A program made the position numbers and the translations under genes. Below, one piece after another: positions 58,863 through 64,000 of a stretch of 64,000 nucleotides of DNA. The notes below the pieces were generated by a model. It did not search any database and had not been told where the DNA came from. It saw only the letters and a list, made by a program, of their open reading frames with translations. Numbering within the stretch: the first letter of the stretch is position 1; the number at the start of each line of letters is the position of its first letter. Source of the stretch: Streptomyces sp. NRRL B-24484. GTDB lineage: Bacteria; Actinomycetota; Actinomycetes; Streptomycetales; Streptomycetaceae. The stretch spans positions 47,694 through 111,693 of the forward strand of contig NZ_JOAI01000025.1 in NCBI RefSeq assembly GCF_000717715.1. Direction: 5' to 3'.

Positions 58863-59774
58863 ATGGCGGCCGAGGACGACCACGGGAACGACGGCACGAC
58901 CCAGGGCTCGGCGGGGCGCACCGCCGAGGCCGGGCACGGCGCCGAGCGCGACTGGCTCGCCGAGTACGACCCGCGCGCCTACACCCCCGTCGCGGTCACC
59001 GTCGACGTGGTCGCCCTGACGCTGCGCGCCGGCGAACTGCAGGTCCTGCTGGTCGAGCGCGGCGAGCCGCCCTACCGCGGCTGCTGGGCCCTGCCCGGCG
59101 GCTTCCTCCGCGCCGGCGAGGAGGACCTCCCCGGTGCCGCCGTCCGCGAACTCGCCGAGGAGACCGGCCTGCAGGGCACCCTGGAGGCCGCCGCGGCCCT
59201 CAGCCGGATCCACCTGGAGCAGCTCGGCAGCTACGGCGCCCCGGAGCGGGACCCGCGCATGCACGTGGTCTCCGTGGCCTACCTGGCCTTCGCCCCCGAC
59301 CTGCCCGACCCGCAGGCCGGCACCGACGCCGCGGCCGCCGCCTGGCACCCGGTCTCCGCCCTCGAACCGACCGCCTCCCGAACGGCCGGGCCGCCCGCCG
59401 ACACCCACGGGGGTGGCGTCGGCGGGCCGCCCGGCATCCGGCTCGCCTTCGACCACGCCGTGATCCTCGCCGACGGCCTGGACCGCGCCCGCGCCAAGAT
59501 CGAGTACAGCCCGCTGGCCACCGCCTTCCTCCACCACGACTTCACCATCCCCGAGCTGCGCGCCGTCTACGAGGCCGTCTGGGGCGAGCGGCTGCACGCC
59601 GGCAACTTCCACCGCAAGGTGCTCTCCGTGCCCGGCTTCGTCGAGTCCACCGGCGCCACCACCGAACGCGGCGGCACCCGGGGCGGCCCCCGCGCCCGCA
59701 CCTACCACGCGGGCGACGCCCGCCTCCTCCACCCGCCGCTGCTGCGCCCCTCCCACGAGGAGGACATCCGATGA
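58863..59774 (+). CDS. NrtR-like NUDIX protein with C-terminal winged helix
   Basis: 303-aa protein. An acidic N-terminal tail leads to YTPVAVTVDVVALTLRAGEL and the NUDIX box GGFLRAGEEDLPGAAVRELA followed by EETGL. The C-domain (FTIPELRAVYEAVWGERLHA, NFHRKVLSVPGFVESTG) is the winged-helix of NrtR regulators, with the arginine-rich end of that domain. NrtR proteins repress NAD-biosynthesis genes and sense ADP-ribose. The NUDIX box here keeps its Glu ligands, so activity may be retained. The ATG at 58863 follows CAGGAGCACC. Its TGA overlaps the next ATG (59771). Confidence 0.88.
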   Translation: MAAEDDHGNDGTTQGSAGRTAEAGHGAERDWLAEYDPRAYTPVAVTVDVVALTLRAGELQVLLVERGEPPYRGCWALPGGFLRAGEEDLPGAAVRELAEETGLQGTLEAAAALSRIHLEQLGSYGAPERDPRMHVVSVAYLAFAPDLPDPQAGTDAAAAAWHPVSALEPTASRTAGPPADTHGGGVGGPPGIRLAFDHAVILADGLDRARAKIEYSPLATAFLHHDFTIPELRAVYEAVWGERLHAGNFHRKVLSVPGFVESTGATTERGGTRGGPRARTYHAGDARLLHPPLLRPSHEEDIR

Positions 59775-60847
59775 CGGCACCCCGCACCGCCCGGCCGCCC
59801 ACCGGACCGGGCCCCGCACCGCGCACCTTCGCGGACGCGGCCGCCGCGGTGCTCGCCGCCACCGACCCGGCGGACGTCCTCCCCGCCGACCCGGCCGAGG
59901 CGGCCCGGCGGTACCGCCGCCTCGCCCGCCTCCTCCACCCGGACACCGCGTCCACCGCCGACCGGGCCCGCGCCACCACCGCCTTCCTCGCGCTCGGCCG
60001 GCTCTGGGAGCAGTACCAGGGGCCCGCCGGTGCCGCCGCCGAGCTGCGCACCGGCCGGCACACCTACCGGCTGGGGCCGGTCGCCGCCACGGGCGACATC
60101 GCCGTCCTGCGCGCCGCCACCACCGGGTCCGGCACCGAGGTGCTGCTCAAGATCCCGCGCAGCGCCGTCGACAACGACCTCCTCGAACGCGAGGCCGAGG
60201 CCCTCACCCGGCTCGCCCGCCACGGCGACCGCCGCTTCCACGCCTACGCCCCCACCCTGCTGGAGACCTTCCGCCACCAGGACACCGCCGACCCGGCCGG
60301 CGCCCCGCGCCAGGTCAACGCACTCGTCCGCCGCGAGGGCCTGCGCCCGCTGACCGACGTCCTCGCGGCCCACCCCGACGGCCTCGACCCGCGGGACACC
60401 GCCTGGATCTGGCGCCGCCTGCTCGTCGCCCTCGGGTACGCCCACCGCGCCGGCGTCCGGCACGGCGCGGTCCTCCCCGAGCACGTCCTCGTCCACCCCG
60501 CCGACCACGGCCTGGTCCTCGTCGACTGGTGCTACGCGGGCACCGGCGCGCCCGGCCCCGCTCCCGCTCTGGTGGAGCGCCACCGCGCGCTCTACCCGGC
60601 GGAGGTCCCCGCCCGACAGGCTGTCACCGAGGCCACCGACATCCACCTCGCCACCCGCTGCGTCCAGCTGCTCATGGGCGAGCGCGCCCCGCGGCAGATC
60701 CGCGCCTTCGTCGCCGGCTGCACCCTGCCCGCCGAGCCCCGCCGACCGCACGACGCCTGGAAGCTCCTCGCCGAGCTCGACGACCTGCTCCACACCCTCT
60801 ACGGCCCGCGCACCTTCCGGCCGTTCCACCTACCACCCACCGCCTGA
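59771..60847 (+). CDS. J-domain/pseudokinase fusion protein
   Basis: 358-aa two-domain protein. Residues about 18-85 form a J-domain-like helical hairpin with YRRLARLLHPDTAS, including the HPD motif that stimulates Hsp70. Residues about 95-330 resemble a protein kinase. TEVLLKIPRS carries the ATP-binding Lys and EREAEALTRL the helix-C Glu. The catalytic loop reads VRHGAVLPEHVLV, so the HRD Asp and the loop Asn are absent, and VLVDWCYAG replaces DFG with Asp kept. It is likely a pseudokinase scaffold. The ATG overlaps the NrtR-like stop by four bases; the VWA gene follows at 10 bp. Confidence 0.75.
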   Translation: MTAPRTARPPTGPGPAPRTFADAAAAVLAATDPADVLPADPAEAARRYRRLARLLHPDTASTADRARATTAFLALGRLWEQYQGPAGAAAELRTGRHTYRLGPVAATGDIAVLRAATTGSGTEVLLKIPRSAVDNDLLEREAEALTRLARHGDRRFHAYAPTLLETFRHQDTADPAGAPRQVNALVRREGLRPLTDVLAAHPDGLDPRDTAWIWRRLLVALGYAHRAGVRHGAVLPEHVLVHPADHGLVLVDWCYAGTGAPGPAPALVERHRALYPAEVPARQAVTEATDIHLATRCVQLLMGERAPRQIRAFVAGCTLPAEPRRPHDAWKLLAELDDLLHTLYGPRTFRPFHLPPTA

Positions 60848-60857
60848 GGAGGCCCCG

Positions 60858-61850
60858 ATGGGCAGCGGCACCTGGTCCACCGACGTCTACGACGCCGCCG
60901 CGCACTACCGCGCCGGCACCGGCGCCAGCGCCTTCGCCTACAGCGACGCCACCACCCGCGGCGCCCGCTCCGGCTGGAAGGCCCACCCCACCCTCGACCC
61001 GCACGGCCTCACCGTCCGCGAGAGCCGCGACTCCGCGGAGCACCCCGCCTCACTGGCCGTCGCCGTCCTCTTCGACGTCACCGGCTCCATGCAGACCGTC
61101 CCGCGGACGCTGCAGACCAAGCTCCCCGAGCTCTTCGGCCTGCTCCTGCGCAAGGGCTACACCGAGGACCCGCAGATCCTCTTCGGCGCCGTCGGTGACG
61201 CCACCTGCGACCGCGTCCCGCTCCAGCTCGGCCAGTTCGAATCCGACAACCGGATGGACGACGACCTCGGCAACATCCTGCTGGAGGGCGGTGGCGGCGG
61301 GCAGATGACCGAGTCCTACGAGCTCGCCATGTACGCCATGGCCCGCCACACCGCCCTCGACTGCGTCGAGCGCCGCGGCCGCAAGGGCTACCTCTTCCTC
61401 ATCGGCGACGAACTGCCCTACGGCAAGGTCAAGGCCCGCGAGGTCCGCGCCGTCCTCGGCGAGGACATCCCCGAGGACGTCCCGGTCACCGCGATCCTCG
61501 CCGAACTCCGGCAGCTCTTCCACGTCTACTTCATCCTCCCTGCGGGCGCCGCCCACGCCGGCAACACCGAGGTCCTCGAAACCTGGCGCAAGCTGCTCGG
61601 CCAGAACGTCCTCGAACTCGACGACCTCGACGCCGTCTGCGAAACCATCGCACTGACCATCGGCCTCGGCGAGGAGGCCATCGACCTCCAGGAGGGCCTC
61701 GACGACCTCGCCGACATCGGGTCCGGCGCCGTCGCCAGCGTCGGCAAGGCCCTCGACCCGCTCGCCCGGCACAGCAGGGCGGCCGCCGTCCCCGGCGCCT
61801 CCCTGCTCGCCCCCGACGACCGCTCGGCAGCCGGCACCACCCGCCTCTGA
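60858..61850 (+). CDS. VWA-like protein
   Basis: 330-aa protein with a von Willebrand A-like domain. AVLFDVTGSMQTVPRTLQTK contains the first MIDAS motif as D-x-T-G-S, a variant of DxSxS. YLFLIGDELPYG supplies a later acidic position. ILLEGGGGGQMTESYELAMY has the conserved Thr/Ser and Glu region. The C-terminus is helical and acidic (EEAIDLQEGLDDLADIG). VWA proteins act as metal-dependent adaptor scaffolds. The ATG at 60858 follows GAGGAGGCCCCG. It is co-directional with the J-domain pseudokinase gene, 10 bp away. Confidence 0.78.
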   Translation: MGSGTWSTDVYDAAAHYRAGTGASAFAYSDATTRGARSGWKAHPTLDPHGLTVRESRDSAEHPASLAVAVLFDVTGSMQTVPRTLQTKLPELFGLLLRKGYTEDPQILFGAVGDATCDRVPLQLGQFESDNRMDDDLGNILLEGGGGGQMTESYELAMYAMARHTALDCVERRGRKGYLFLIGDELPYGKVKAREVRAVLGEDIPEDVPVTAILAELRQLFHVYFILPAGAAHAGNTEVLETWRKLLGQNVLELDDLDAVCETIALTIGLGEEAIDLQEGLDDLADIGSGAVASVGKALDPLARHSRAAAVPGASLLAPDDRSAAGTTRL

Positions 61851-62005
61851 CCGCCACCGCCCCACCCGTGCCGCGGCCGCGCCCCCTCCCGGCCGGCCGC
61901 GGCACGGGCCGGGAGCGCCCCGCGACGGACCGTCCCGTGACCGACCGTCCCGCGACCGAGCGCCTCACCACCGACCGCCCCACCGCGCACAGAACGGGCA
62001 CCGCC

Positions 62006-63883
62006 GTGACGCACCCCCGACTCGACGGCCACGTCATCGTCTGCGACCTCGGATTCGGCGACGCCGGCAAGGGCACCGTCGTCGACCACCTCTGCCGCGG
62101 CCCGCTCGGCCCCGACAGCCGCCACCCGGCCCGCGCCGTCGTCCGCCACAACGGCGGCGCCCAGGCCGCCCACAACGTGGTCACCGACGACGGCCGCCAC
62201 CACACCTTCGCCCAGTTCGGCTCGGGCACCCTCGCCGGCGTCCCCACCCACCTCTCCCGGTTCATGCTGGTCGACCCGCTCGCCCTCGCCGCCGAGGCCC
62301 GCCACCTCACCGCCCTCGGCGTCCCCGACCCGTTCGCCCTGCTCACCGTCGACCGCCGCGCCCTGCTCACCACCCCGTACCACGCCGCCGCCAACCGCAT
62401 CCGCGAACAGCGCCGCGGCCCCGACCGCCACGGCTCCTGCGGCCTCGGCATCGGCGAGACCGCGAGCTACGCCCTGGACCACCCCGAGGACGCCCCGACC
62501 GCCGACGACTGCACCCGCCCCACCCGCCTCCTCACCCTCCTCACCCGGCTCCGCGACCGCCTCGCCGACCACCTCGGCATCGCCCCCGCCGACCTCCCCG
62601 CCCCACCGCCCGCCGACTGCGCCGAGGCCTTCACCGCCTTCGCCGCCCGCGTCCGCCTCACCGACGCCGCCCACCTCGCCCGGCTGCTCCGCACCGGGCC
62701 GGTGATCTTCGAAGGCGCCCAGGGCGTCCTGCTCGACGAACAGCACGGCTTCCACCCCCACACCACCTGGTCCACCACCACCTTCGCCAACGCCGAGACC
62801 CTCCTCGCCGAGTCCGGCGCCCCCGCCGCCCTCCGGCTCGGCGTCCTGCGCACCTACACCACCCGCCACGGCCCCGGCCCGCTCCCCACCGAGGACAAGG
62901 CCCTCGACCTCCCCGAGCCGCACAACACCACCGGCCGCTGGCAGGGCGCCTTCCGCCTCGGCCACTTCGACACCCCCGGCCACCGCTACGCCCTCACCGC
63001 CGCCGGCGGGGCCCACGCCCTCGCCCTCACCCACCTCGACACCCCCGCCCGCCACCGCGGGCTGCGCCTCTGCGACGACTACGAACTGGACGGCGCACCC
63101 CTGCACGCCGTCACCACCGGCACGGCCGGCGACCTCGACGCCCAGGCCCGCCTCACCGACGCCCTGCTCCGCGCCCGACCCGGCACCCTCACCGACCCGG
63201 GCCCCGACCCGCAGGACTGGTCCGACGCGATCGCCGACCGGCTCGGCACCCCCGTCCTCCTGGAGTCCCACGGCCCGACGTCCCGTCAGAAACACCTCCG
63301 TCGAGCCGTCGCCCACCGCAGTACCATCCACCCCATGACCACAGACCAGGCCGACCGGAAGACCTACGGCCCCGGCTCGCACTGCCACTGGTGCGGCACC
63401 CCCTACAGCCCCGGCACCGCCCTCTGGCCCCGGACGTGCCCCGGCTGCAACGAGATCAGCTACCGCAACCCGCTGCCCGTGGTCGTCACCCTGCTCCCCG
63501 TCGTCTCACCCGAGGCCGACGGCCTGGTCGTCATCCGCCGCACCATCGAACCGGGCTGCGGCGAGCTCGCCCTCCCCGGCGGCTACATCGACTACGGCGA
63601 GAGCTGGCAGCAGGCCTGCGTCCGCGAACTCCGCGAGGAGACCGGCATCGAGGCCGACCACGACCGGGTCACCCTGGTCGCCACCGACTCCGACACCGCG
63701 GGCGGATTCCTCTGCCTCTTCGGCATGCTCCCCGCCCGTCGCCTCGACGACCTCCCGCCCTCCGTCCCCACATCCGAGACCGAGGGCTGGCAGTTCCTCC
63801 CCACCCCGTCCCGGCTGGCCTTCCCCTTCCACACCCGGGTGGCCCACGCCTGGTTCAACGGCGACTACGCCCACCTGGTCTGA
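62006..63883 (+). CDS. divergent PurA-like domain fused in frame to a zinc-ribbon NUDIX hydrolase
   Basis: 625-aa open frame from GTG 62006. Residues about 8-425 are adenylosuccinate-synthetase-like: GHVIVCDLGFGDAGKGTVVD (GDxGKG with the catalytic Asp kept), VVRHNGGAQAAHNVV, GSCGLGIGETASYAL, VIFEGAQGVLLDEQHGFHPH and GVLRTYTTRHGPGPLPTE. From Met444 (ATG 63335) a second unit starts. It has a zinc ribbon CHWCG...CPGC and a NUDIX box GGYIDYGESWQQACVRELRE followed by ETGI. The linker (63281-63334) uses rarer codons (CGT, AAA, CGA, AGT), and the ATG lacks a Shine-Dalgarno. Two genes that lost a stop, or a real fusion, are both possible. PurA-type enzymes join Asp to a purine nucleotide with GTP. 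Confidence 0.75.
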   Translation: MTHPRLDGHVIVCDLGFGDAGKGTVVDHLCRGPLGPDSRHPARAVVRHNGGAQAAHNVVTDDGRHHTFAQFGSGTLAGVPTHLSRFMLVDPLALAAEARHLTALGVPDPFALLTVDRRALLTTPYHAAANRIREQRRGPDRHGSCGLGIGETASYALDHPEDAPTADDCTRPTRLLTLLTRLRDRLADHLGIAPADLPAPPPADCAEAFTAFAARVRLTDAAHLARLLRTGPVIFEGAQGVLLDEQHGFHPHTTWSTTTFANAETLLAESGAPAALRLGVLRTYTTRHGPGPLPTEDKALDLPEPHNTTGRWQGAFRLGHFDTPGHRYALTAAGGAHALALTHLDTPARHRGLRLCDDYELDGAPLHAVTTGTAGDLDAQARLTDALLRARPGTLTDPGPDPQDWSDAIADRLGTPVLLESHGPTSRQKHLRRAVAHRSTIHPMTTDQADRKTYGPGSHCHWCGTPYSPGTALWPRTCPGCNEISYRNPLPVVVTLLPVVSPEADGLVVIRRTIEPGCGELALPGGYIDYGESWQQACVRELREETGIEADHDRVTLVATDSDTAGGFLCLFGMLPARRLDDLPPSVPTSETEGWQFLPTPSRLAFPFHTRVAHAWFNGDYAHLV

Positions 63884-64000
63884 CCTCCGGCCGCCGACCG
63901 CCGCCGCGGTGCCGCAGCGCCGCGCCGTGCCACGGCGGGGGCCCCTGGCGCGCCCGACGATCACATGGCAAGGTCTGCTCGTCAGCCACCACGCGGGCGG
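63884..64000. other. right-end flank without a gene
   Basis: The last 117 bases follow the NUDIX stop. GC-rich self-complementary sequence at about 63895-63940 could form a terminator. No start of a further gene can be supported. Confidence 0.35.

Noticed and set aside
62006..63290. PurZ-type (aminoadenine) synthetase
   Set aside because: PurZ enzymes lack the catalytic Asp that this protein keeps in GDAGKG, and no phage genes are nearby; a PurA-like label is safer.
1..64000. tRNA, rRNA, CRISPR array, insertion sequence or prophage
   Set aside because: Reading both strands I found no TpsiC-loop-like sequence, no regular spacer-repeat array and no transposase, integrase or phage structural motif.

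Overview
The window is very GC-rich, with GC-biased third codon positions, frequent GTG starts, short purine-rich ribosome binding sites, and tightly packed or overlapping genes. It carries gene families typical of filamentous actinomycetes: DUF397, an NsdA-like regulator, a gylR-glpFKD locus, and an RRHxDL..C leader peptide. This points to a chromosome of the Streptomycetaceae (Streptomyces or Kitasatospora). I cannot resolve the genus, and I see no tRNA, rRNA, CRISPR array, transposase or prophage gene.

Positions 1-20.3 kb are dominated by cell-surface polysaccharide genes. They include a Wzz/tyrosine-kinase-like co-polymerase cut by the window edge, four GT4 glycosyltransferases, and an ABC-2 polysaccharide exporter pair (permease and Wzt-type ATPase). 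They also include an HpnB-like GT2 enzyme, two polysaccharide deacetylases, an initiating sugar-phosphate transferase, a PglD/NeuD-type acetyltransferase and an NAD-dependent sugar epimerase. Interspersed are an SPFH protein, a DsbA-like oxidoreductase, a flavodoxin-fold reductase, an Asp/Glu racemase, a tyrosine phosphatase and a NUDIX hydrolase.

Positions 20.4-36.5 kb are mixed. There is a DhaM subunit without DhaK or DhaL, an orphan DUF397 protein, and a probable cysteine-sensing leader peptide before an acyl-CoA-dehydrogenase-like flavoprotein. These are followed by a phosphotransferase, an NsdA-like regulator, PAS and HEAT proteins, YcnI, UppP, an SDR, the pxpABC 5-oxoprolinase operon (order on the minus strand: pxpA, pxpB, pxpC), and a three-gene membrane/ferritin-like operon.

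Positions 36.66-44.06 kb hold the most unusual locus. A 510-aa protein, a 290-aa probable winged-helix protein and a 1524-aa SMC/MukB-like coiled-coil ATPase form a condensin-like cassette. Its size plan resembles MksF-MksE-MksB or JetA-JetB-JetC, but no JetD-type nuclease is present. The ATPase has an Asn where the Walker B catalytic Glu is expected. The cassette begins beside twin 22-bp-spaced palindromes, contains a duplicated hairpin repeat between its first two genes, and ends at a strong terminator.

Positions 44.4-58.6 kb are central metabolism and regulation. They hold a metallophosphoesterase, an SMP-30 lactonase, two ArsR regulators (one divergent from an old-yellow-enzyme reductase across clear operators), a gluconate locus (GntR, GntK, GntP) and the glycerol locus gylR-glpF-glpK-glpD with matching palindromic operators. 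A homocysteine S-methyltransferase follows.

Positions 58.9-63.9 kb hold a second unusual co-directional cluster. It encodes an NrtR-like NUDIX regulator, a J-domain/pseudokinase fusion, a VWA protein, and a divergent PurA-like domain read through without a stop into a zinc-ribbon NUDIX hydrolase. This combination suggests a nucleotide-sensing or nucleotide-processing pathway of unknown role.
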